Below are positions 25,514-34,400 of a stretch of DNA of 46,881 nucleotides, one piece after another; the stretch's first letter is position 1, and each line of letters begins with the position of its first letter. This stretch comes from Halarchaeum acidiphilum MH1-52-1 (GTDB lineage Archaea > Halobacteriota > Halobacteria > Halobacteriales > Halobacteriaceae). A program made the position numbers and the translations under genes. The notes under the pieces were generated by a model. The model saw nothing but the letters and a program-made list of their open reading frames with translations. It was not told the origin of the DNA and made no database searches. The stretch is taken from assembly GCF_000474235.1 (NCBI RefSeq), contig NZ_BATA01000012.1, positions 1-46,881 of the forward strand, written 5' to 3'.

Positions 25514-26353
25514 ATGACCGTTCCATCCGTGACGCTCGAGAGCGGCGACGAACTCCCGACGGTCGGCGTCGGGACGTGGGACATCGGCGGGAAGACGGTG
25601 AAAGAGGCCGTACGCGCCGGTCTCGACGCCGGGTACACGCACGTCGACACCGCCGAGGGCTACCACAACGAGGCCGAGATCGGCGACGTCCTCGCCGACT
25701 ACGAGCGCGACGACCTCTGGCTCACCTCGAAGGTCCTCCCGAAACACCTCACGTACGACGCCCTCATCGAGTCCTGCGAGGCGTCGCTCGATAAGCTGGG
25801 GACGGACCACCTCGACCTCTACCTCGTCCACTGGCCGAATCCCGCAGTTTCCATCCGCGAGACGATGAACGCGATGGCGACACTGAAGGAGCGCGGCCTC
25901 GTGAAGAACGTCGGCGTCTCGAACTTCAGCGCCTATCAGCTCTCCTGCGCGCAGCACGTCAGCGACGTCCCCATCGCCGTCAACCAGATCGAGTACCACC
26001 CGTGGTTCCAGCGCCCCGACCTCGTCGACTACTGCCGCGAGACGGACACGGTGCTCGAAGCCGCCGCACCGCTCGCGCGCACCGACGTCTTCGGGGACGA
26101 AGTCGTCCGAGAGCTCGCGGAGACGTACGACAAGTCGCCCGCGCAGATCGTGCTCAAGTGGGCCGTGGAGAACGACGTCGTCGTCCTCCCGAAATCCTCC
26201 TCGCCCGAGCACGTCGAGTCGAACCTCGAACTGTTCGACTGGGAACTCGACGCCGGCGATCACGCCCGCCTCGACGAACGCGACCGGAACCACCCGGTGT
26301 ACGACACGCCCGCGAACGACTGGACGGGCGACGACTACGGGATCCACGAGTAG
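25514..26353 (+). CDS. aldo/keto reductase, 279 aa
   Basis: An NADPH-dependent carbonyl reductase on a TIM barrel. The catalytic tetrad is complete: D45 and Y50 in HVDTAEGYHNE, K73 in TSKVLPKHL and H106 in YLVHWPN. NVGVSNFSAYQL and VLPKSSSPEHVESN (NADPH-phosphate contact region) follow. Length matches AKR5-type 2,5-diketogluconate reductases. ACTAAGG at 25481-25487 is the candidate box A for ATG 25514. The next gene starts 42 nt downstream with its own promoter. Substrate not predictable. Confidence 0.94.
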   Translation: MTVPSVTLESGDELPTVGVGTWDIGGKTVKEAVRAGLDAGYTHVDTAEGYHNEAEIGDVLADYERDDLWLTSKVLPKHLTYDALIESCEASLDKLGTDHLDLYLVHWPNPAVSIRETMNAMATLKERGLVKNVGVSNFSAYQLSCAQHVSDVPIAVNQIEYHPWFQRPDLVDYCRETDTVLEAAAPLARTDVFGDEVVRELAETYDKSPAQIVLKWAVENDVVVLPKSSSPEHVESNLELFDWELDAGDHARLDERDRNHPVYDTPANDWTGDDYGIHE

Positions 26354-26364
26354 GGCGCCACCGC

Positions 26365-26370
26365 GCTTTT
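26365..26370 (+). promoter_or_regulatory. box A for the degenerate MinD-like gene
   Basis: GCTTTT is ~29 nt upstream of ATG 26396 and supports that start over 26369. Confidence 0.45.
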
Positions 26371-26395
26371 GTCCGGCCCGCACGCCGCTAGGCGT

Positions 26396-27151
26396 ATGTC
26401 CGCACCGCGAACGCTCGCCGTCGTCGGCGCGGCCGGCGGCGTCGGCGCGACCCGTCTCTCCGTCGAGGCCGCCGCGCTCGTCGCCGCCACCGGCCACGAC
26501 GCGCTCGTCCTCGACGCGAACTACGACACGCAGGGCCTCTCGACGTACGTCGACGCCCGTCTCGACCCGGACGCGACCGCGCTCGCCATCGATCCCGGAA
26601 TCGCCGTCGGAGACGCCGCGTACGCGCTCGACGCGCCCGGCGACGGCGCGCTCGCACTCGCCCCATCGCACGCGCCGTTCGGCCGCGTGGCCGACGCGAA
26701 AGGCGCCGAGGCGGCCGAGCGACTCGCCGACCGCGTCGCCGATGCCGCCGACGCCTACGACTACGTGTTCCTCGACACGCCGCCGGTCGCGACGAACCCC
26801 GCCGTCGCTGCCGTCACCACCGCCGATCAGCTCGCGCTCGTCACGAGCGCCGACGAACGAGGCCGGGACGCCCTCTCGCGCGAGCGCGGCCGCCTCGCGG
26901 ACGTCGGCGTTGACGCCGACCCGATCGTCGTCGCCAACTCGGCGGCGGCGGACGCGCTCGCCGACGCCCACGTCGCCGTTCCCGACTCCGCTCTCGGACC
27001 AGAGAGCGACGCACCGGCCGGCACGCCCGCCGATCCGGACGACTACACGCGTGCCGTCGCGTCGTTCGTCGAACGCGCCTTCGCCATCGACGACCTCGTT
27101 CCCGAGGACGCCGCAGGACTTCTCGCCACCCTCCGTCGTCGGCTCGCCTGA
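26396..27151 (+). CDS. MinD/ParA-like protein with degenerate Walker A, 251 aa
   Basis: Has the SIMIBI/ParA fold layout: strand 1 and P-loop at 8-20, ALVLDANYDTQGLSTYVD (switch I region, 36-53), Walker B YVFLDTPPV (D127) and VVVANSA-like strand late. The deviant Walker A KGGVGKT(S/T) is replaced by GAAGGVGATR: both lysines, the signature Lys and the Walker Lys, are Ala. ATP hydrolysis is therefore unlikely, though nucleotide binding or a pseudo-ATPase role remains possible. It ends exactly where the convergent 172-aa gene ends (27151/27152). An intact MinD-like ATPase lies 1.6 kb away. Confidence 0.85.
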   Translation: MSAPRTLAVVGAAGGVGATRLSVEAAALVAATGHDALVLDANYDTQGLSTYVDARLDPDATALAIDPGIAVGDAAYALDAPGDGALALAPSHAPFGRVADAKGAEAAERLADRVADAADAYDYVFLDTPPVATNPAVAAVTTADQLALVTSADERGRDALSRERGRLADVGVDADPIVVANSAAADALADAHVAVPDSALGPESDAPAGTPADPDDYTRAVASFVERAFAIDDLVPEDAAGLLATLRRRLA

Positions 27152-27670
27152 TCACCGCAGTCCGTCGGGCGTGTCGACCGCCTCCGCGAGGGCGTCACGC
27201 TCGCGCGCGGCGATCGCGCGCGAATCCGGCTCGCGAGACGCCGCGACGACGGCTTTCGCGCCCTCGATCGGCGGGTGCGTCGCGCAGTACGCGCCGAGCG
27301 CGAACTCGGCATCGCTCGCGCCCGAGAGCGTGACCGCCTCGCTCCGCGCGAGTTCGCCGTCCAGCCAGTCCGCGACGACGTCGCGTGCGAGCGGCGACAG
27401 CGGATTGACGCCCGCGACGCCGAGGACGTGCAGGACCTTCGCGCCCGTCGTCGGTGCCACGCCCGCGGCGGCCGCGGCCGCGCCGACGCTCGTCCCCGCT
27501 CCGTACGCGTCGAGGAGCGCCGCCGCCACCGCGGCGGGGCACGGGAGGTCCTCCGCGTACGGCGCGAGCCGCTCCGCGAGCGGGACGTCCGTCGCGTCGA
27601 CGGTCGCGACCCCGCGCTCGCGCTGCGGCGTCGTCACGGTCAACCCCGCGGCGATGTCCGAGAGACCCAT
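27152..27670 (-). CDS. conserved haloarchaeal protein, possible HTH, 172 aa (DUF7858-like)
   Basis: Not functionally recognised; I recall a haloarchaeal family with this MGLSDIAAGLTVTTPQRERG opening as DUF7858, not verified. The central GTSVGAAAAAAGVAPTTGAKVLHVLG reads like a helix-turn-helix, and DWLDGELARSEAVTLSGASDAEFALGAY like a second helical unit. ATG 27670 begins the conserved part; the open frame extends to 27760 without support. Divergent from the TFB gene across a 173-nt region with two palindromes. A DNA-binding role is inferred only from the HTH-like stretch and context. Confidence 0.7.
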   Translation of the reverse strand: MGLSDIAAGLTVTTPQRERGVATVDATDVPLAERLAPYAEDLPCPAAVAAALLDAYGAGTSVGAAAAAAGVAPTTGAKVLHVLGVAGVNPLSPLARDVVADWLDGELARSEAVTLSGASDAEFALGAYCATHPPIEGAKAVVAASREPDSRAIAARERDALAEAVDTPDGLR

Positions 27671-27726
27671 CACCCGACTCTCGTCGGCTCGACTACATGA
27701 GCTTGCCGCTCGTCGGGCAGTAAAGC

Positions 27727-27738
27727 GCCGATATCGGC
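27727..27738. promoter_or_regulatory. 12-bp palindrome in the TFB/172-aa divergent region
   Basis: GCCGATATCGGC is a perfect palindrome, 57 nt from the minus-strand start at 27670. Operator role inferred from symmetry and position. Confidence 0.45.
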
Positions 27739-27745
27739 CGATTCC

Positions 27746-27770
27746 GAACGTACCGGTCACCGGTACGTTC
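27746..27770. promoter_or_regulatory. perfect 25-bp palindrome (operator candidate) upstream of TFB
   Basis: Arms GAACGTACCGGT (27746-27757) and ACCGGTACGTTC (27759-27770) are exact reverse complements around a single C. It sits between the divergent starts at 27670 and 27844, upstream of the TFB box A at 27811-27818. Chance occurrence of a 12-bp exact arm pair here is small even at high GC. Confidence 0.6.
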
Positions 27771-27810
27771 CGCGGCCGTCGAGACCCTCAACTTCGTCGA
27801 ACCGTCCGGC

Positions 27811-27818
27811 ACTTAAGT
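27811..27818 (+). promoter_or_regulatory. box A for the TFB gene
   Basis: ACTTAAGT is ~29 nt upstream of ATG 27844, with a GC-rich stretch just before it where a BRE would lie. Confidence 0.5.
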
Positions 27819-27843
27819 ACCGATCCGGCGCCAACGTCGACGT

Positions 27844-28701
27844 ATGAGTCACGCGACGACGACCTGCCCCGAATGCGACGGCCACCTCGAACGCGACAGT
27901 CAGGAGACGATCTGTACGGAGTGCGGCCTCGTCGTCGGGACGCACCGCATCGACCGTGGTCCCGAGTGGCGATCGTTCGCGGACGACGATCGGAACCGCG
28001 AGCGCGTCGGCGCGCCGCTCACCCGATCGCGTCACGACCGCGGCCTCAGCACCGAAATCGGCTATTCATCGCGGCTCACGGGTCGGAAACGCCGCCAGTT
28101 CGCGCGCCTCCGCCGTCAGCACAGCCGCGCGAACGTCGCCTCGAAGGCCGAGCGGAACCAGATCTACGCGTTCACCGAGATCCGCCGCCTCGTGAGTTCG
28201 CTCTCGCTCACCTACGGCGTCCGCGATCAGGCCTGCACGCTCTTCGACTCCGCTCAGAGCGAGGGTCTCCTCCGCGGCCGCTCGCTCGAAGGGTTCGCCG
28301 CGGCCGCCGTCTACGCCGTCTGCCGGACGAACGGCGTCGCGCGCACCGTCGCGGAAATCGTCGCCGTCGCACGCGCCGACGAGAACGAACTCCACGCCGC
28401 CTACACCGCGATGAATCGCGAACTCGGACTCCCGACCGGCCCGATCGACGCCCGCGAGTACATCCCGCGCTTCGCCACCGAACTCGACCTCCCGCGCGCC
28501 GTCGAGCGCCGCGCGACCGCGATCGCCGCCGACGCCGCGAAGAGCGGATCCACCGGCGGCCGGAAACCCAGCGGCGTCGCCGCCGCCTGCCTCTACGCCG
28601 CCGCGAGCGAACTCGACCACGCGCTCACGCAGGCCGACGCCGCGGAGACCGCCGGCATCACGCCCGCCACTCTCCGCAACGCCTACTACGCGCTCGACTG
28701 A
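27844..28701 (+). CDS. tfb: transcription initiation factor IIB paralogue (TFB), 285 aa
   Basis: Recruits RNA polymerase to TBP-bound promoters. The N-terminal zinc ribbon has C8, C11, C24, C27 (CPEC, CTEC). The B-reader segment DRGPEWRSF and the GAPLTRSRHDRGLSTEIGY linker follow. Two cyclin repeats follow, with GRSLEGFAAAAVYAVCRTNGV and KPSGVAAACLYAAASE. It ends at ITPATLRNAYYALD, a little short of the usual ~310-330 residues. Haloarchaea carry several TFBs; this one is divergent and sits between two MinD-like genes near mcm. The upstream palindrome suggests specific regulation. Confidence 0.93.
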   Translation: MSHATTTCPECDGHLERDSQETICTECGLVVGTHRIDRGPEWRSFADDDRNRERVGAPLTRSRHDRGLSTEIGYSSRLTGRKRRQFARLRRQHSRANVASKAERNQIYAFTEIRRLVSSLSLTYGVRDQACTLFDSAQSEGLLRGRSLEGFAAAAVYAVCRTNGVARTVAEIVAVARADENELHAAYTAMNRELGLPTGPIDAREYIPRFATELDLPRAVERRATAIAADAAKSGSTGGRKPSGVAAACLYAAASELDHALTQADAAETAGITPATLRNAYYALD

Positions 28702-28746
28702 CGCCGCGAAAAGCCCACCATTCCCCCCGTGTCAGTCTCTTTCTCC

Positions 28747-29403
28747 TCAGAGCCTGCACGCCCGCACCGCGTCGGCGAGCGCCGCGAATCCCGCGCTCGC
28801 CGCCGCGTCCGGGAACAGCGCGCTCGTCGGATAGCCCGTCCGCCGCGCGCGCCGCACGGCTTCGTCAGTCGGGATCGGGACGCCGGGCGCACCGAGCGTC
28901 CGTTCGACGCGCTCCGGCACCCGCTCCGCGCGGTTGTACGCGATCACCGCGAGTCCCGCGTCGAACGACCGCGCGAGCTCGCGCGCTCGGATCGCGTCCG
29001 CGAACGCCGGCCGCTCGGGCGCGGTGACGACGACGCAGGCGTCCGCGACGGCGAGCGGCACGCCGACGTCCGCGCGCATCCCCGCGGCGCAGTCCACGAT
29101 CACGTCGCCGTACCGGCGGGCGACCACCGTCAGCACCTCGCCGAGGCGCCCGACGTCGCACGCCCGCGCTCCCGCGAGCGTGCGCCCGCACGGAAGGATC
29201 GACACCGCACCGCCCTCGCGGACGGCTTCGATCGGCCTCGCGCGCCCCGCGAGCACGTCGTGGAGGTCCGGCCCGCGCGCCGTCGGCAGGTCGGCCATCG
29301 AGAGGTCCGCATCGACGACGACGGCGTCGAGGTGCGCGCCGAGTTCCATCGCGACCGTCGACTTCCCGACTCCGCCCTTCCCGCCGACGACCGCGAGGAT
29401 CAC
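28747..29403 (-). CDS. MinD/ParA-like ATPase with intact deviant Walker A, GTG start, 218 aa
   Basis: A P-loop ATPase of the MinD/ParA/Mrp group. The deviant Walker A VVGGKGGVGKST (5-16) has both lysines (K9, K14); VVVDADLSMADL is the switch I strand and VIVDCAAGM the Walker B. At 218 residues it is a little shorter than MinD (~260), and no C-terminal amphipathic membrane helix is obvious. GTG 29403 overlaps the preceding stop as GTGA (29400-29403), with a GGGGAGG ribosome-binding site just upstream, so it is translationally coupled to the previous gene. It closes the mcm-led gene chain. The target could be chromosome, cell-pole or replication complex; unknown. Confidence 0.85.
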   Translation of the reverse strand: MILAVVGGKGGVGKSTVAMELGAHLDAVVVDADLSMADLPTARGPDLHDVLAGRARPIEAVREGGAVSILPCGRTLAGARACDVGRLGEVLTVVARRYGDVIVDCAAGMRADVGVPLAVADACVVVTAPERPAFADAIRARELARSFDAGLAVIAYNRAERVPERVERTLGAPGVPIPTDEAVRRARRTGYPTSALFPDAAASAGFAALADAVRACRL

Positions 29404-29914
29404 GCCCTCCCCGCGAGCGCCCCGATCCGCTCGCCGACCGCCGCGAGCGCGCGCCATTCGTCCTCGCTCGTCGCGCCCGCCTCGATGCGACCCTCGAGAC
29501 CGTCCAGCCACGCCGTCACCGCGGGCGGGATCGGCGGCGCGTTCCCTCCCTCGTGTGGGACGCCGGCGGCGGGCGGTCGCGGGTCAGCGAGGTCGCGCAC
29601 CGCGTCCGCGACCGTCGACGCGCTCGGACGCGCCCCGGGTTTTCCGTCCACGCTACGCGACACGGCTCGGCCGACGGCGCCCCGCCGCACGCGTAGCCCA
29701 GCGCGAGCGTTCCCCGCTTCGCCACGACGCCCTCGAACCCATCGACGTCCCAGCCGTCCGCGGCGACACCGTCAAGCCGCGGCGGGCGGACGACCCCGTC
29801 GAGTTCGTTCTCGATGCGGACGCGCCGGTCCGCGTCGCTCTCGTTCCGCACGATCGCCGTCACGAGCGTCACGCCGTCCCGTGCCGTCGCAGCGCTCTCG
29901 ATACTGATCGACAC
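29400..29914 (-). CDS. conserved haloarchaeal protein, single-base frameshift (DUF7857-like)
   Basis: The first part reads V-SISIESAATARDGVTLV, IVRNESDADRRVRIENELDG, GWDVDGFEGVVAKRGTLALGYA and AWTENPG, a beta-sandwich-like domain. The second, in another frame, reads ARPSASTVADAVRDLADPRP to AVTAWLDGLEGRIEAGATSE and ends AGRA. Adding one G in the G4 run (plus strand C run 29633-29636) joins them into 171 residues. GTG 29914 has a GAGGG ribosome-binding site. I recall the haloarchaeal family as DUF7857, not verified. Its stop overlaps the MinD-like start. No function known. Confidence 0.75.
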
Positions 29915-29940
29915 GTCGCCCTCTCGTCCCCCGCTCCGCC

Positions 29941-30741
29941 TTAAACGCGCGCCGAGACGAGCACCACGGACGCGTCGAGACACGCGGCCGCTCGCGCGCG
30001 CCGCTCGAACGGCCCGCCGACGAGCACGAGCGGCGCCCGAGTGCGGGCCACGCGCGCGAGCGCGAGGACGTCGCACCACGGCCCACCCGGGACGGCACGG
30101 CGTGCACGCTCGTACGACGGCCGGATCGCCGCCGCGAGCGACGCGTCGCGCGCCCGCCGCAGTCGCCGCTCCTCGTCTTCGAGCCTGAGGCGTCGCTCCC
30201 GCTCGTCGCGGGTCGCGCGCGCCTCCCGTCGGAGCCGCCCGTACGTCTCCGCGGCCGCGATTCGGTCCGTCTCCACGTCCGCGAGCGCCGCCGCGGCCGA
30301 TCGATGCGCCGCCCGAACCCCGTCATCGGCCGCATCCACCTCTCTGAACGCCGCGACCATCCCGCCGAGGCGCTCGACGCGCTCGCGGCGCGCCGCCACC
30401 TCCTCGTCCAGCGCGGCGATCCGCTCCCGAACGTCGCGAAGCCCCCGGACGTCCGGAACCGGCCCCGCGAGCGCCGCCCGGACATCGTCGAGCGCGCTCA
30501 TCTCCGGCACCTCGTACCCTCGCGATCGCGCGGCCGCGACCAGCGCGGTCGTCCCGACCGCTCGGGGACCGTCCAGTAGACCGACGTGTTCGTGCATCGC
30601 CGTCGGCGTCGGACACCGGATCCACCCCTCGGGATCGCGGATCGCGGCGAGCGCTTCGGTCGCCGTGACGTCGGTCTCGCGCAGGTCGAGCGCGCTCGTC
30701 CGCACCGTCTCCCCGCTGACCCCGTCGACGCGCGCCAGCAT
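29941..30741 (-). CDS. haloarchaeal coiled-coil protein, 266 aa (DUF7856-like)
   Basis: Residues ~95-210 are a long helix region with heptad character (VRERIAALDEEVAARRERVERL; RREARATRDERERRLRLEDE). Flanking globular parts have ALDLRETDVTATEALAAIRDPEGWIRC and a late RTRAPLVLVGGPFERRARAAACL that repeats a strand-turn look. The ATG overlaps the upstream stop as TGATG at 30739-30743, indicating coupled translation. Not recognised beyond a haloarchaea-only family. The coiled coil suggests a protein-protein or SMC/kinetochore-like bridging role, but that is only a guess. Confidence 0.75.
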   Translation of the reverse strand: MLARVDGVSGETVRTSALDLRETDVTATEALAAIRDPEGWIRCPTPTAMHEHVGLLDGPRAVGTTALVAAARSRGYEVPEMSALDDVRAALAGPVPDVRGLRDVRERIAALDEEVAARRERVERLGGMVAAFREVDAADDGVRAAHRSAAAALADVETDRIAAAETYGRLRREARATRDERERRLRLEDEERRLRRARDASLAAAIRPSYERARRAVPGGPWCDVLALARVARTRAPLVLVGGPFERRARAAACLDASVVLVSARV

Positions 30742-31085
30742 CAGTCCGCGAGTCGCGTCTCGCGCATCGCCTCCGGATCAGGATACGCCGTCCCCGCGGC
30801 GAACTTCGCGTACGACGTGCTCGGCGACTCGCGCGCCTCGTACGCCGCCGCGGCCGCCCGGACGTGCTCGGGCACGTCGCGGTACTCGTTCAGCGGTTCG
30901 GTGCGCGCCACCTCGACGCCGGTGCCGAAGCGCTCGCGCAGCCGGCACGCGAGGAACGCCGCGTACTCCGTCTCCCGGAGGAGGACCGCCCGGCCGAAGC
31001 GCCGGACGACCGTCTCCGGGTGCGTCGAACAGCTATTCCGGAGGGCCTGCCGCGCGGCCCGCGAATACGCGACGATCAGTAACAC
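30741..31085 (-). CDS. conserved haloarchaeal protein, 114 aa (DUF7855-like)
   Basis: A compact alpha/beta protein: MLLIVAYSRAARQALRNSCSTHPETVVRRFGRAVLL, then ETEYAAFLACRLRERFGTGVEVARTE and ending AMRETRLAD. Two Cys and a CSTHPE element are visible, but no known motif. Its TGA overlaps the ATG of the next gene (TGATG). It begins 45 nt after the preceding small gene. Haloarchaeal family recalled as DUF7855, unverified. No function assigned. Confidence 0.75.
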   Translation of the reverse strand: MLLIVAYSRAARQALRNSCSTHPETVVRRFGRAVLLRETEYAAFLACRLRERFGTGVEVARTEPLNEYRDVPEHVRAAAAAYEARESPSTSYAKFAAGTAYPDPEAMRETRLAD

Positions 31086-31130
31086 CCCGGTAAGGTGGCG
31101 ATCAGCGGATAAAACGCCGCCGGTCGAACA

Positions 31131-31406
31131 CTACGCGAGACGCGACACCGAGACCCTGACGTCGGTCTCGTCGACGAGCGCTGCGACCCGCTCGCGTGCC
31201 TCGCGCTCGCTCGCCGCGAGCACCACCAGTCCCTCGACGGCCGGGTCGCCCGATGCTCGCCACGCCGTGAGGGCGCCGTCGTAGTCGGTCGCGTACGTCC
31301 GCAGGATCGCGCACACCCGCTCCTCGGCGCTCGCGAGATCCGTCTCCCCCGCTTCGAGCGCCGCCAAGGCCTCCTCGACGTTCCGGAGCGCGCTGATGCG
31401 ATCCAT
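31131..31406 (-). CDS. conserved haloarchaeal protein, 91 aa (DUF7854-like)
   Basis: A small helical acidic protein: MDRISALRNVEEALAALEAGE, then AEERVCAILRTYATDYDGALTAWRAS and a C-terminal VDETDVRVSVSRLA strand pair. ATG 31406 lies 3 nt after the mcm stop that is restored at 31410-31412, so it is co-transcribed and probably coupled with mcm. No known motif. Tight linkage to mcm suggests a replication-associated role, which is inference. Confidence 0.75.
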   Translation of the reverse strand: MDRISALRNVEEALAALEAGETDLASAEERVCAILRTYATDYDGALTAWRASGDPAVEGLVVLAASEREARERVAALVDETDVRVSVSRLA

Positions 31407-31409
31407 CCG

Positions 31410-34400
31410 CTACGTCGTCCGCAGGTGCCCGTTCGAGGCTCGTAGACCTCGCCCTGTTTCTTCAGCTTCTCGATCTCGTGTTCGGCCTTCGCGCGATCCA
31501 TCCCGACCTCCTCGGCGCGCGCCATCACCTCCTCGACGGGCGCGCCCTCCTCGAAGTCGTCCTCGATGTCCTCGATGAGCGCCCGCAGGTTCTTGATGCG
31601 ATCGCGCTGGCTCTTCGACGTCCCCGTCTCGACGACGTCCGCGTCGAACTCACCCGTCTCGGGATCGACGCCGATCGCCTCCAGACACGAGCGTACGATG
31701 GCGATGACGCGCTCCGCGTCCCTCTCCTCGACCGTATCGGAGAGCCGAACGCGCGCGGAGGCCTCCGCGAGCCGCACGAGCGCTTCGAGCTTCCGCGCCG
31801 TCACCGGCACCGGCGCGTCCTCGTCCGCCCCCTCCGCACGCAAGTCGACGTAGAAGTCCTCGATGGCCGCGCGCGCCTCGTCGCTCATCGCCGGGTAGAC
31901 GTTCCGCCGAGCGTACGCGATGTACTTCCGCAGGAGTTCGGCGTCGATCTCGGGTGCGACCTCGTCGGTCTGTGCGGCCACCTCGTCTTCCGTGTAGTTC
32001 GCCGACGCGAGGTGCTCGCGCTGCGTGTGGAGTTCGCCCGCGTAGTTCGTCTGGAGGATGTGCTCGGCGAGTCGCGCGTCCTCCTCCGGGTCCGGCTGGT
32101 CCGTGACGGTGAAGATCAGGTCGAAGCGCGAGACCAGCGCCGGCTCCAAGTCGATCTGCTCGCCGATCGGCTCGTACTGGTCGAAGCGCCCGTACTTCGG
32201 GTTCGCGGCGCCGAGCAACGAACACCGAGATTTGAGGGTGGCGTTAATTCCCGCCTTACTGATGCTAATGGATTGCTGCTCTAGTGCTTCATGCATGGCC
32301 GAGCGATCGTCCGCGGCCATCTTGTCGAGTTCGTCGACAGCCGCGATCCCCTGATCGGCGAGGACGAGCGCGCCCGCCTCGAGGGTCCACTGCTGGCCGT
32401 CGCCGAAGTCGTCGCGAACCGCGGCGGCGGTGTTGTGCGTGACGACGCCGTTCCCGACGAAGTTGTGGGTCTCGGGGACAGTGAGATCGAACACCTCCTT
32501 CTCGCCGGTGTCGACCGCGGCGACGACCTCGTCCCAGCGGAGGTCGGCGTCGACGGCCTCCTCGACGAGCGGCTCCGCGCTACCGAGGTCGAGATCGTCC
32601 AGCATCGCTCGCGCCCGACCGCGTCCGGGGTTATCGCCCCGAGTGACGTTCGTGTAGTAGTCGCCGCTCGGCCCGTCGACCGTCGCGAGCGCCGACCCGA
32701 CCGGGATCGTCTCCTCACGTCGCGTCGCGTCGCCGACGATCGCGTCGAGCGCGGCCCGCTTCGCCGCCGACTCGAAGCCGATCGCGTCGGCGTACCGCTC
32801 GATGTCCGCGCCGTAGAGTTCGACGAAGTGCTGGACGTGCTTCGACTCGATCACCTGCCCGTCCGCGAGCTCGGTCGTCCCGCGGCGATCGCGTTCGCGC
32901 GTCCGAGCGCGGACGCCGTACGTCTCCAAGATCGCCTGCAGCTGTTCTGCGAGGCGTTCGCTGATCGTGGAGAGGAGTACGCTCGACCCGCCATCCGAAC
33001 GCTGCGATACCGCCCCGTCCGCGTCCATCAGACCGCGGACGAACGCGTCGGCGTGCTCGGCGGTCGTGAACCGTGGGTCGAGCGCGAGGTCCGGCTTGGG
33101 AGTACGCATGCCGACGTTCGAGAAGAGCCGGGCGATCGTCGCGTTATTCACTCGAATACAGGGGACGCGATCGTCTTGCCGTTCGATCTCGACGTGCTTG
33201 TCGAACTTCTCCGCGAAGAGCTCCCGTGCGCGTTCGAGCAGCGCCTCGTCGCCGTTCGAGATCCGGACGAGCCCGCGGTTCTCGTCGCGCCGATCGAGCG
33301 CGATGTCGCCGTCGCCGAAGACGAGTCCGATGAGGTACATGAGGTCCTCGTCGAACGTGTCCGGGATCCGAACGCTGTCGCCGTGCCGTAGCATCGTCCG
33401 CTCGTAGCTCACGTCGTCCCGGCTCGCGCCGATAGCGTCGAGGATGACGTCGAGTTCCTCCTGCGGGACGTGACGGTTGCGCAGCGAGTCGTAGACGAAG
33501 TCCTCGGAAAGCCCGAGTTCCGCCGCCGCGTCGCGGAGCGTTCCGAACCGCTCGACGAGCGCGTCCCGGACGAACGCGATCGAGTCGTCGTCGAGTTTCA
33601 CCTTCTCCGCGGTGAGTTCGAGGAAGTCGCGCACGCGGAGTTCCGACCGCTCGACGTCGTCGTAGCGCGGCACCGCGACGTGGTCGCCCGCCTCGACGTC
33701 GGAGATCGACGTCCACTCGATCCCCGACTCGCCGCACGTCAGCACGGGCGTGTTCACCGACGCTTCGAGTTCCTTCCCGTGCGCCGTCTCGATGCGCCGG
33801 CACGCCTTCTCCGGCATCCGCCAGAGATGCGATGTCGAACGCGTGTCGACCGTGCCCTCGTCGCGGTCGAACGTGTAGAGATCGACGGCGTCCGTGACCG
33901 CCGTCTCCTCGTCGACCGGGTCCGGAAGTCGCTCCGAGACGACGTCGCGGATCTCCCGGAATCCCTCCGTCGTGTGAACGAGCGTGTCACCCGTCACGCA
34001 AAGCCCCGCCGAACTGCTCCCCTTCCCGGACGTGTACACCGAGCGTGGCGCGATGTTCTGGACGTACGAGAGGAGTTGAGAGTTGTGCGAGACGACGCCG
34101 TTCGAGAGGTACGTGTGCGTCCCCTCGACTTCGAGGTCGTACACCCACTCCTCGGCGGGTTCGACGCGCTCGATGGAGGCGATCCGATCCCACGAGACAT
34201 CGTTCTCGGCGAGCGATCGGAGGCGTTCGACGTCTTCGGCCGCTCCGAGCGCGTCCCCGATGCGTTCGACGAGCCCGCTCTGTGCCGCCGACACTTTCCC
34301 GCCGTCGGGGACGATGTCGTTTCGCTCGTAGTAGCTCACGGCGGTCTGTTCGACGCCCATCCCGTCCGCGAGCGCCGCCTGTGAGACGTTCAGCTCCCGC

